From: Desulfuromonadales bacterium | Lineage (GTDB): Bacteria; Desulfobacterota; Desulfuromonadia; Desulfuromonadales; Syntrophotaleaceae | Direction: 5' to 3' | NCBI GenBank assembly: GCA_030154185.1 | Contig: JASKKK010000013.1 | Location: forward strand, 1 to 59,607 | DNA: 59,607 bases | In this document: in pieces, positions 7,545 to 14,761 of the stretch | Position numbering within the stretch: the first letter of the stretch is position 1 | Layout: each line of letters starts with the position of its first letter | The notes under the pieces: model-generated | Seen by the model: the letters and a program-made list of their open reading frames with translations, nothing else | What the model was told of the DNA's origin: nothing | Database searches by the model: none | Made by a program: the position numbers and the translations under genes

Positions 7545-8831
7545 ATGCCTAAATCAGCCTTCAGTGCCATAGAAAATAGTTTGAGCGCCTTTCTTGGTGG
7601 CGCCAAAGTTGCGCTTGCCGAGCTCGAAGAAGGGGCGGAGCCGCTCGAGTCGGAAGATCAGCGGGAGATTATTGCCCGGTTGGAGATCGACGAGGTTGGC
7701 TACGCGTTTCGTGCGCATCGCAAGGAGTTGGCTTTTACAGAGACGGAAATTACCTTTATCAACGAACTTTTGACTGCCTTCGAAGGTTTGTTTGCCGGCT
7801 TTTCTGCGGAAGGTTACGCCGCCCATTTTCGCACCGCGTTGTTGACGTCGCTTACCGATATCGCTGTAGCCCGCTATATTCGTGGTGACCGCAAAGGGGT
7901 TTTCTGGCCGACCCAAAGTCTGATTCAGTTGCTTAAAAATCTATCTTATCAGCGTTATGAGGGGTCTGCGGCCACCACGGGGTTCCTTGTCTACCGGACC
8001 CAGCTTGACGATTTTCTCGAGTCCCTTAAAAAAACCCGTTACGACTGGCTCGATCTTGGCGATGACCGTCGGCGCATCTCCGGCGATTTTTTTCGCAATC
8101 CCCTTTCCTACCGCTTTATAGACGGTTACCGGGCATTATTCGTCTGCGATATTCGCATGAATGTCAAAGGCACCATTCGCACCAGCGCTCCGGGTCCCAG
8201 TGACAATATTGAGCAATTATCCCATCGGGAAACCGTCTCCCTTTTATCCAGGGCCGGTGCCGGAGCTTTTGCCGTCTACGTCAACAAGTCCTCGGAAGTC
8301 GAAATTGTCCTCGATAGCGACAAGCTGCTTGTTTGGCGCAAAGGATATTGGGGGATCTACGACCCCGATATCATGCGCGAATTTCTGGCCGGCAAGCTCG
8401 AAAAACGCTCCATCGATTATCTGGTCTGGTCGGTCTACGCTCTCTCCAAGGCACGTCACGGCACGGTGGTTCTGGTTGCTGAGGATCAGACCGACCTGGA
8501 CGATTTGCGCAAGGGGTCAGTGGGGGGGAGGGACCCTCTCAGCCGGGCTTTGATCCGCCATGTGCGTGGTACCAAAATCGGTACCCTGAAGCGTTCCGGA
8601 GAGCTGAGCCGCATCCTTTCGTCCGACGGCATGACGGTGATCAATCGCAAGGGCGAACTTCTCGATACCGGAGTGATCATCGACACCTCCCGGGTCAGCG
8701 ATCTGGTGACCGGCGGCGGCCGAACCACTGCCGCGACCGCGGCCTCCCATTTCGGACCGGTGGTCAAAGTTTCCGAAGACGGCCCGGTGGAGCTTTACCG
8801 GGACGGCCGCAGTGTTTACCGATTCGGCTGA
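7545..8831 (+). CDS. DAC (DisA_N)-domain protein with altered catalytic motif
   Basis: A 428-residue protein without membrane segments. The C-terminal part (about residues 265-428) follows the diadenylate cyclase fold: VWSVYALSKARHGTVVLVAE, then SDGMTVINRKGELLDTGVII, then TGGGRTTAATAAS and a final VELYRDGRSVYRFG. In active enzymes making c-di-AMP the motifs are DGA and T-x-RHR; here they read DGM and TGGGRTTA, so one arginine remains and the histidine-arginine pair is lost. The first 260 residues are an unidentified, probably sensory, region. The gene is divergent from gntR-trpBA and convergent with the ATP-grasp genes. It could be a catalytically altered or nucleotide-sensing member; activity cannot be inferred. 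The DAC assignment is by eye. Confidence 0.7.
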   Translation: MPKSAFSAIENSLSAFLGGAKVALAELEEGAEPLESEDQREIIARLEIDEVGYAFRAHRKELAFTETEITFINELLTAFEGLFAGFSAEGYAAHFRTALLTSLTDIAVARYIRGDRKGVFWPTQSLIQLLKNLSYQRYEGSAATTGFLVYRTQLDDFLESLKKTRYDWLDLGDDRRRISGDFFRNPLSYRFIDGYRALFVCDIRMNVKGTIRTSAPGPSDNIEQLSHRETVSLLSRAGAGAFAVYVNKSSEVEIVLDSDKLLVWRKGYWGIYDPDIMREFLAGKLEKRSIDYLVWSVYALSKARHGTVVLVAEDQTDLDDLRKGSVGGRDPLSRALIRHVRGTKIGTLKRSGELSRILSSDGMTVINRKGELLDTGVIIDTSRVSDLVTGGGRTTAATAASHFGPVVKVSEDGPVELYRDGRSVYRFG

Positions 8832-9118
8832 TTTGCCTTGAAAAAACCTTTCAATTCTGCGGCTTGCGACGGAATCGACAGCGAGAGCTGAACGGCAGGC
8901 ATTCCCATAACAGAGTCTTTGAACCTTTTAGATTCGGGGCCTTGCACATTTCGATATTACCTGAACGACGCTTGTGGGAGCTCCGGCAGTATCTTCCGAT
9001 GTCATACCTCTCCGTTATTGTATTTGTCTGTTCTTAGTCGCCATTTTTCAGATGCAGAATTCGTCACCCATGATATGGGCGCTGTCCCATCATATATTCC
9101 GGCAAAATGAAAGTTTTT
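8832..9118. other. Convergent intergenic region without a supported gene
   Basis: These 287 bases separate the convergent DAC-like and ATP-grasp genes. One 63-codon plus-strand frame (8919-9110) has no ribosome-binding site or recognisable protein. An imperfect inverted repeat (ATGGG and CCCAT around 9076-9091) lies near the ATP-grasp end, but no T-run supports it as a terminator. Confidence 0.5.
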
Positions 9119-10321
9119 CTACGGCCTCAATGTTTCCAGCCCGAGACTTTCCAATTCTTGGCAACGCTCCATGATTTGACAGCGTGAACTTCCCAGCACC
9201 AAGCCACTTGCACGCGGTCGGTCAGGGATGTTTTTTGCGGGGCGCGGTGCGCAGCTGGTCAATGGCAGAAAAAGACCTCTGTCCATAGCCATGTATAGTG
9301 TGGCGATCATTTCCCGATACGAACCGCGGGCCCTTATGTTTGTTAATCGCATGGCTGGTTGTCCATGGGTTCTTGCGATACTGTCGGCCAGTATCAGGGC
9401 TGCCGTAGATCCGTTGAGGCGAAAGTTGAGATCGAAGATAAAAATCCTTTTGTCTTCCAATACGGCCATGTCTATTCCAAGAATCCCCCAGTAGCCTTTT
9501 GCAAATCCCTTCCGGGCTACCTGCATTCCCATTTCGATCGCCGCAGACGGGGCTTGGCTGTCCGTGTCGATCCAGTTGCCATAGTATTTTCCGCAAGGGT
9601 CGGTAATCTGCTCGGCGCTGCCCAGATAGACTATCTGACCCGTATGCATGATGGCGTAATTGAGGCACAGGTTGCGGTCCATGGTTAAATATTCTTCGGC
9701 GACGACCTGTGGGCAGTGTCGAAAGAGGGTTTCAGCGCTGCGCAGATCGTCGATGCTGCGACAGATGACAACATCAAAACCGCCGCCTGTCGATTCGGCT
9801 GTTGCGGCTTTGATGACGGCGGGCTTCGAGGATGTCGGCACGGATCGTCCCAGTTGTTCCGGCGGCAGGATGCGGCGGGAAGGCAGGTTCGCTGGCTCAA
9901 CCATTTGAGCCAGGTTACCTTTGTTGTTCAGGAAAGAGAGAAGCGACGGCTTGATCCAATAAGCGCCTGGAATGTTTTCGGAAGGATGGGGCGTATGCTG
10001 CAAAACGATTTTGAAGCCTTGATGTAAAAGGTGGGAAAGTTGCCGGTCGTGTTCATTGCCGTCGTTGTAACGTTTCACCTTGGGCGATGCGAAACCGGCA
10101 TCCTCGAGCAGTCGGATTCCTGCAGTTGTGGCAACGCCGGCAGCACAGACCACCGGCATGTCGCCAGCAACGGACAGCATGCCGCCGGTAAGCATTTCCA
10201 GGGTAAGGGGGTCCTGCGGTAACCAGGTGCTGGCTTTTGGCGAGGGCCTCGGGCAGAGACCAAGGCCGCTGCCGTATATTTTGTCCAGGGTGATTTTCGG
10301 ATACAGGTACGCAGTTGTCAT
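9119..10321 (-). CDS. ATP-grasp ligase, PGM1/carbamoyl-phosphate-synthase-like type
   Basis: A 400-residue soluble protein. Residues about 1-170 form an unrecognised pre-ATP-grasp region (MTTAYLYPKITLDKIYGSG at the start). The ATP-grasp fold follows: VIKAATAESTGGGFDVV supplies the nucleotide lysine and glycine-rich loop, VVAEEYL the hinge, and IFIFDLNFRLNGST the metal-binding residues. Such enzymes join a carboxylate to an amine or thiol with ATP. The frame stays open to 10543, but the start at 10321 is preferred since the upstream extension overlaps the preceding gene and looks non-coding. It follows the other ATP-grasp gene by 34 bp, so the two are probably co-transcribed. Substrate unknown; no peptide precursor gene is evident nearby. 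Confidence 0.75.
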   Translation of the reverse strand: MTTAYLYPKITLDKIYGSGLGLCPRPSPKASTWLPQDPLTLEMLTGGMLSVAGDMPVVCAAGVATTAGIRLLEDAGFASPKVKRYNDGNEHDRQLSHLLHQGFKIVLQHTPHPSENIPGAYWIKPSLLSFLNNKGNLAQMVEPANLPSRRILPPEQLGRSVPTSSKPAVIKAATAESTGGGFDVVICRSIDDLRSAETLFRHCPQVVAEEYLTMDRNLCLNYAIMHTGQIVYLGSAEQITDPCGKYYGNWIDTDSQAPSAAIEMGMQVARKGFAKGYWGILGIDMAVLEDKRIFIFDLNFRLNGSTAALILADSIARTHGQPAMRLTNIRARGSYREMIATLYMAMDRGLFLPLTSCAPRPAKNIPDRPRASGLVLGSSRCQIMERCQELESLGLETLRP

Positions 10322-10355
10322 GAGGTTGCCCGGCCGGTGGGGTTTTTCTGCTATT

Positions 10356-11141
10356 TTACCCGAGGTGACGATTTTCCAATATAGATGACAGCCCCTCCGA
10401 TAGATTCTCGAACAACGCCATCCGAAAGGAGGTTGTCTTATTGTTGAAGGAAGGGGTTTTGTTGGCATCCAGCAGTACGGCTTCGTCATCGACCATGACA
10501 AAATCGAATTTGCCGTAGTCAAAACCCATGGCAGCGCGGGCATGGCGTAAAGACTCGGGAATCGGTATGTCGATTTCCCTGCGCAATACGTTGGCAGCTT
10601 TGACGATGGGCTCCGAAGAAATGATCCGTTGACTCATTTCACGGTCGCCAAGAAAAACCCACTGGCGCAGGCAGTAATTGTCGCCGACACGCTCCGGCAG
10701 GAATTTTTCCACAACGAGCTTTGGGTTCCACCAGACCGCCCGAGGCACCTCCCCGGGGGAGTCGAAGATGGGATAATCGTCCGGCGGCAAATAACCACTC
10801 CAGCTCCAGGGCAGGTGTTTTTTTAGTCGGTGGATTTTACGGGGCAGGTATTTACGGCGTGCCAGGCTCCTTTCCGGGCCGCCACCGCAGTTTTGGTCGG
10901 TTTTGACGATGACCTTGCCCTTGAAATTGTCGGTGCGACAGAGTGTCTGTGAGCTGATCCGCCGTTTGGAAATGTCCCGCACGCCGCCGTTTATTACGAT
11001 GGGGAACTGTTTGCTGAATGCCAGGTATTTTTCGGGAATCACCGTGGTGTCGACGTGCAGAAAGAGTGCATCTGCCGGTTCAAATTTCTCAATCCCCTGA
11101 AAGTGAACGCAAGTCACACCCTTCTTTTGCCAGAACGGCAA
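10356..11141 (-). CDS. ATP-grasp domain protein (RimK-like ligase); N-terminus frameshifted
   Basis: The open frame encodes 261 residues from a TTG. Visible features are a pre-ATP-grasp segment (PADALFLHVDTTVIPEKYL), the ATP-binding lysine in GKVIVKTDQNCGGGPE, and the metal-binding end VLLDANKTPSFNNKT. The family normally begins with a Rossmann-like strand, and exactly such a sequence (KKIGILTHAQQGF) lies in frame upstream to 11209. Within it there is no ATG, GTG or TTG, because the natural ATG (11215-11217) is one base out of phase across a run of eight A. The TTG at 11141 has no ribosome-binding site. The gene may be a frameshifted pseudogene, use slippage, or contain a sequencing error. 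It heads the two-gene ATP-grasp operon. Confidence 0.75.
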   Translation of the reverse strand: MPFWQKKGVTCVHFQGIEKFEPADALFLHVDTTVIPEKYLAFSKQFPIVINGGVRDISKRRISSQTLCRTDNFKGKVIVKTDQNCGGGPERSLARRKYLPRKIHRLKKHLPWSWSGYLPPDDYPIFDSPGEVPRAVWWNPKLVVEKFLPERVGDNYCLRQWVFLGDREMSQRIISSEPIVKAANVLRREIDIPIPESLRHARAAMGFDYGKFDFVMVDDEAVLLDANKTPSFNNKTTSFRMALFENLSEGLSSILENRHLG

Positions 11142-11217
11142 GAGGGTGTGCAGCAGGTAGGGGACGGTTTGAAAACCTTGTTGAGCGTGAGTGAGAATCC
11201 CGATTTTTTTTCTGCAT
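11142..11217 (-). other. Out-of-frame N-terminus of the ATP-grasp gene with an A8 tract
   Basis: Reading the minus strand from ATG at 11217-11215, two codons (Met-Gln) are followed by eight A (11211-11204). If one A is removed, the reading continues as QKKIGILTHAQQGFQTVP and joins the ATP-grasp frame at 11141. As written, the ATG frame ends after about 40 more codons. In the correct frame a TGA lies at 11219-11217, overlapping the ATG by one base. A run of eight identical bases is a classic place for polymerase slippage, phase variation or base-calling error. Confidence 0.65.
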
Positions 11218-11311
11218 CAGTCCAAATCATGCTGGTTGAGGCGTTTATGCCGTACACGCAATGCCGGCTTTGTTTCGCGTCTCAAGTTTCCTTGGAGAAA
11301 ACTTTATTCCG

Positions 11312-12598
11312 TCAGTTCTTGCGCTCGTCCATCACCTTGTAGGCGCAGAACTCGCCGCACATGGTGCAGGCGCCGTGCTCCTCGTCGACGCCCGATTCGC
11401 CGCGCCGTTTGCGGGCCAGATCGGGATCGATGGCGAGACAATATTGGGTCTCCCAGTCGAGCGCTTTGCGGGCTTTGCTCATGGCGATGTCTTTTTCCAT
11501 GGCGCCGGGCAGTTCCTTGACGATGTCCGCGGCGTGGGCGGCGATGCGGGTGGCCATGACGCCTTCATGGACGTCTTTGACGGTTGGCAGACACAGGTGC
11601 TCGCTGGGGGTGACGTAGCAGAGAAAATCGGCGCCGGCGCTGGCGGCGATGGAACCGCCGATGGCACAGGTGATGTGGTCGTAGCCGGGGGCGATGTCGG
11701 TAACCAGCGGACCGAGGACGTAGAAGGGGGCACCGTGGCAGAGACGTTTCTGCAGTTGAATGTTGGCTTCGATCTGGTTAAGGGGCACGTGGCCCGGGCC
11801 CTCGATCATCACCTGGATGCCGGCATCCCACGCGCGTTGAGTCAATTCGCCGAGGACGATAAGTTCGTGGATCTGGGCCCTGTCGGTGGCGTCGGCCAGG
11901 CAACCGGGACGAAAGCCGTCACCCAGAGAAAGCGTGGCATCGTAAGGTTTGACCAGTTCCAGCAGGCGGTCGTAATGTTCGTACAGAGGGTTCTCCGCAT
12001 TGTTGCGGGTCATCCAGGCTACGGTGAAGGATCCGCCGCGGGAAACCACCTCCATGATGCGCCCTTCGTGGTCCATGCGTTCCACGGTGGCGCGGGTCAC
12101 GCCGCAGTGTACGGTGATGAAGTCGACGCCGTCGTCCAGGTGTTTTTTGATGCCGTCGAAGATCTCGTCGACGGTCATGTCGACGATGGCCTTGCCCTTT
12201 TTCACTACCGTATCGCAGGCCGCCTGATAGAGGGGAACGCTGCCGATACAGGCCTTGGTTTCGGCGATGATGGCCCGACGGATCTCGTCGATAGGCCCTC
12301 CGGTGGACAAATCCATGATGGCATCGGCGCCGGCAGCTACCGCCGCGCGGGCTTTTTCCAGTTCCTTGTCGATGCTGGTGTCGTCCTTGCTGGTGCCGAT
12401 ATTCGCATTGACCCGGGTTGGCACGCCTTTGCCGACGGCCAGGGGGCGCCCGTTGGCATGCAGATTGTTGTGGCAGACGATGGCCGTGCCTTCTGCAATG
12501 CGCTGCCGCAGCAATCCGGCGTCAATGCCGGCATCGGCGGCAGCCTGTTTCATCTTGTCGGAGACGATGCCCTGGCGGGCCATTTCGAGTTGCGTCAT
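11312..12598 (-). CDS. thiC: Phosphomethylpyrimidine synthase ThiC
   Basis: A 428-residue radical SAM enzyme that rearranges aminoimidazole ribotide into hydroxymethylpyrimidine phosphate for thiamine synthesis. It is the short form without the N-terminal extension of enterobacterial ThiC. The C-terminal iron-sulfur motif C-x2-C-x4-C is seen in HGACTMCGEFCAYK. The start at 12598 (MTQLEMARQG) has an AGAGGTAG ribosome-binding site and is preferred over an ATG five codons upstream. It lies downstream of thiED under the same TPP riboswitch; the 73-bp gap holds a small tandem repeat. The stop is 94 bp before the ATP-grasp ATG on the same strand, so some read-through is possible. Confidence 0.97.
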   Translation of the reverse strand: MTQLEMARQGIVSDKMKQAAADAGIDAGLLRQRIAEGTAIVCHNNLHANGRPLAVGKGVPTRVNANIGTSKDDTSIDKELEKARAAVAAGADAIMDLSTGGPIDEIRRAIIAETKACIGSVPLYQAACDTVVKKGKAIVDMTVDEIFDGIKKHLDDGVDFITVHCGVTRATVERMDHEGRIMEVVSRGGSFTVAWMTRNNAENPLYEHYDRLLELVKPYDATLSLGDGFRPGCLADATDRAQIHELIVLGELTQRAWDAGIQVMIEGPGHVPLNQIEANIQLQKRLCHGAPFYVLGPLVTDIAPGYDHITCAIGGSIAASAGADFLCYVTPSEHLCLPTVKDVHEGVMATRIAAHAADIVKELPGAMEKDIAMSKARKALDWETQYCLAIDPDLARKRRGESGVDEEHGACTMCGEFCAYKVMDERKN

Positions 12599-12618
12599 GA
12601 ATCTACCTCTCATACGTC

Positions 12619-12660
12619 AAAGCTGTAAGCTTTAAGCTATAAGTTGAAAGCTGTAAGGCT
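12619..12660. repeat. Three tandem 14-bp units between thiED and thiC
   Basis: Three units of 14 bp lie end to end: 12619-12632, 12633-12646 and 12647-12660. The first and third share an identical AAAGCTGTAAG; the middle one is degenerate (TAAGCTATAAGTTG). The element fills most of the gap between the two thiamine genes. Confidence 0.7.
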
Positions 12661-12671
12661 TTACCGGAAAT

Positions 12672-14111
12672 TTACGGTTCTTCGATTTTGTGCAACAGAT
12701 ACTTGGCCGCGGCGAAATGGTTGACCGGGCCGTGGCCGACGCCGAGATCGGGGGCGGTGCGGATCGCCTCGGTGATAAATTCCTTGGCCAGCTTTACCGC
12801 TTCCGGTAAAGGATGGCCTGCGGCGAGCAATGCAGCGATGGCGGCGGAACTTGTGCAGCCGGTGCCGTGGGTGTTGCGGCTGTCGATGCGGGTGGCGGGA
12901 AGGCGGTGCAGCGTGTCGCCGTCAAGCAGTAAATCCACGGCTTTGCCTTTGAGGTGCCCGCCCTTGAGCAGGACGTTGCGTGCCCCGAGCTTTTGGAGGC
13001 GACGGGCGGCTGTTTCCATGTCCGCTTCGGTGTGCACCGGCAGGCCGGTCAGTTCCGAGGCTTCCGGCAGGTTGGGGGTGAGCAGATAGGTGCGTGGCAG
13101 CAGGTGCTCGCGGCACGATTGAACCGCCTCTTCGCGCAGCAGCAGGGCTCCGCCTTTGGCAATCATGACCGGATCGACTACCGCAAGCAGGCCGTGGTCC
13201 TCCAGGGCCTGGGCCACCAGATAGACGATGGCGGCGTCGAGCAGCATGCCGGTTTTGATTACTTCCGGATTCAGGTCGTCGAGTACCGCCATCAGCTGTT
13301 CGCCGACAAAAGCGGGCGGAATGGGGTAAATGCCGTGCACCCCGCGGGTGTTCTGAGCGGTCAGGGCGGTAATGACGCTCATGCCGTAAGCGCCCAGCAG
13401 GGTAACGGTTTTGAGGTCGGCCTGGATCCCGGCCCCGCCGCCGCTGTCGGAACCGGCCACCGTCAATACCCGCCCGCGCGGTACCGGAGCGCGAAGGTTG
13501 AATTGCAGGGCGATCTCCCGTGCCGCCAGTGCCGGGGACGGGTCGGACATGATCGCGGAGATCAGGGCGATGGCATCCGCTCCGGCATCGATGACTTCGC
13601 CGGCGCGGTTACGGTCGATGCCGCCGATGGCCACCAGGGGCAGGTCCACGGCCTGGCGGATGGCCCGTAACGTATCGAGACCGATATGCACGGCATCGTG
13701 TTTGGTGCCGGTAGGATAAATACTGCCGACCGCAATGTAGTCGGCGCCGGCTCGTCGGGAATCGAGTGCCTGCTGAACGGTTCGGTTGGAAGTACCGATG
13801 ATCTTGTCCGGACCGAGAAGGGCGCGGGCTTGGGTAACGCTCATGTCCTGTTGCCCCAGGTGTACCCCATCGGCCTTGCAGTCCAGTGCCAGGTTCGGAT
13901 CGTCGTTGACGATAAACAGGGCTCCGTTCTTGCGGCACAAGCTGCCAACCATCTGCGCTTCCTGAAGTTTTTCGGAGGCGGACAGATCCTTTCCCCGGTA
14001 CTGAACGATGCGGGTGCCGCCTTTGAGGGCCGCGGCGAGTTTGTTTTGCAGCTCTTCGCCGTGCGAATTGTCGGTAATCAGGTACAGACCGCCGAGTTTT
14101 TTGTTTTTCAT
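12672..14111 (-). CDS. thiED: Bifunctional ThiE-ThiD: thiamine phosphate synthase / HMP(-P) kinase
   Basis: A 479-residue fusion. Residues 1-210 are ThiE, a TIM barrel joining HMP pyrophosphate to the thiazole phosphate (GGLYLITDN at the start, VQYRGKDLSASEK, VAIGGIDRN phosphate loop). Residues 215-479 are ThiD, a ribokinase-fold kinase (VLTVAGSDSGGGAGIQADLK; catalytic NTHGTGCTSSAA). The fusion puts consecutive steps in one chain and sits before thiC, which makes the pyrimidine substrate. A GAGG ribosome-binding site precedes the ATG. Transcription is controlled by the TPP riboswitch and terminator just upstream. Confidence 0.96.
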   Translation of the reverse strand: MKNKKLGGLYLITDNSHGEELQNKLAAALKGGTRIVQYRGKDLSASEKLQEAQMVGSLCRKNGALFIVNDDPNLALDCKADGVHLGQQDMSVTQARALLGPDKIIGTSNRTVQQALDSRRAGADYIAVGSIYPTGTKHDAVHIGLDTLRAIRQAVDLPLVAIGGIDRNRAGEVIDAGADAIALISAIMSDPSPALAAREIALQFNLRAPVPRGRVLTVAGSDSGGGAGIQADLKTVTLLGAYGMSVITALTAQNTRGVHGIYPIPPAFVGEQLMAVLDDLNPEVIKTGMLLDAAIVYLVAQALEDHGLLAVVDPVMIAKGGALLLREEAVQSCREHLLPRTYLLTPNLPEASELTGLPVHTEADMETAARRLQKLGARNVLLKGGHLKGKAVDLLLDGDTLHRLPATRIDSRNTHGTGCTSSAAIAALLAAGHPLPEAVKLAKEFITEAIRTAPDLGVGHGPVNHFAAAKYLLHKIEEP

Positions 14112-14130
14112 GTTGGCCTCGGATTTAAAT

Positions 14131-14163
14131 AAAAAAAATCGCCACGGCCGAAAAGCACGTGAC
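14131..14163 (-). terminator. Riboswitch expression-platform terminator
   Basis: On the minus strand GTCACG pairs with CGTGGC (one wobble), extended by further pairs, and is followed by GA and eight T (14138-14131). It lies between the TPP aptamer and the thiED ribosome-binding site, the right place for ligand-induced transcription termination. Confidence 0.8.
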
Positions 14164-14186
14164 GATGATCACGATTGCCTTGCGAC

Positions 14187-14278
14187 ACCGCTTCCCTACG
14201 CCGGTATGATCCGGGTCAGGTTCTAAGGGTCGTTCCGCATTCGTGCGGAACTCTCAGTGCAATGACGCCCCCAGCGGT
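14187..14278 (-). ncRNA. TPP riboswitch aptamer (THI element)
   Basis: On the minus strand the conserved core elements appear in order: GGGGGCG, CTGAGAG, a variable hairpin (TTCCGCACGAATGCGGAA), ACCCTTAGAACCTGA and CCGGATCATACCGGCGTAGG-GAAG. P1 is closed by ACCGCT (14278-14273) with AGCGGT (14192-14187). It binds thiamine pyrophosphate and, with the downstream terminator, turns off thiED-thiC when TPP is plentiful. Confidence 0.96.
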
Positions 14279-14321
14279 TATGTCCGTTGCGAAAGGTGAA
14301 CCCTGTATACGTTCTCTCATC

Positions 14322-14349
14322 TTAATACGCCAAAGGCGTATCATGCAAA
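14322..14349 (-). promoter_or_regulatory. Possible promoter of the thi operon with embedded palindrome
   Basis: On the minus strand TTTGCA (14349-14344), 16 bp, and TATTAA (14327-14322) form a fair -35/-10 pair about 45 bp before the TPP aptamer. The perfect palindrome ATACGCC-AAA-GGCGTAT (14325-14341) occupies the spacer. The palindrome may be an operator or coincidence. Confidence 0.35.
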
Positions 14350-14761
14350 GCAATTTATGATGTGCGGGATCGATTCCGTTGACTCTGGATGAGATTAAGT
14401 TTCACTCTAGCGAATGCCGTTTTGCCTGTCAAGCAAGCCTTCCCGGCGGATCTGGTCGGCGTTTTGGGTGAGTGAGCACGACTGTGCGGCGACATTGGGA
14501 GGTAGCGCTTTTGAGGTTCTGTGCCGAATTGCCCAATATGCGGTTTCCTGGTTGGAAACCGTCTCTTTTTGGACTTTACAGGTGGGGGGTGTCATGTTAA
14601 ATCTTTGGCACGCATTTTTGTTCAATCATGACCTCTCGGGGCGGCTGTCTGTTGCGCATCCGTCCCATTCGAAGTGGCGTTCCGTGTTTTTGCCGTAACC
14701 CGGATATTATTTTTCGGTCCCTGGTCGCCGGTTGTTTATAGAATTCAGGAATAAAATCATC
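14350..14761. other. Intergenic region between the thi operon and alr
   Basis: About 410 bases between divergent units. The only candidates are a 94-codon plus-strand frame (14414-14698) and, inside it, a 34-codon frame starting at ATG 14594 after GGTGGGGGG. Neither encodes a recognisable protein. No clear promoter for alr was found. Confidence 0.4.

Noticed and set aside
8919-9110. 63-codon plus-strand frame, considered as a precursor peptide for the ATP-grasp enzymes
   Set aside because: Wrong strand for the operon, no ribosome-binding site, no core repeats or acidic/threonine motifs expected of graspetide precursors.
11261-12628. 455-codon plus-strand frame opposite thiC
   Set aside because: Fully antisense to thiC, low-complexity and histidine/glycine-rich, with no ribosome-binding site.
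14594-14698. 34-codon frame after GGTGGGGGG in the alr upstream region
   Set aside because: The upstream G-run is suggestive, but the peptide has no recognisable character and the region is otherwise non-coding.
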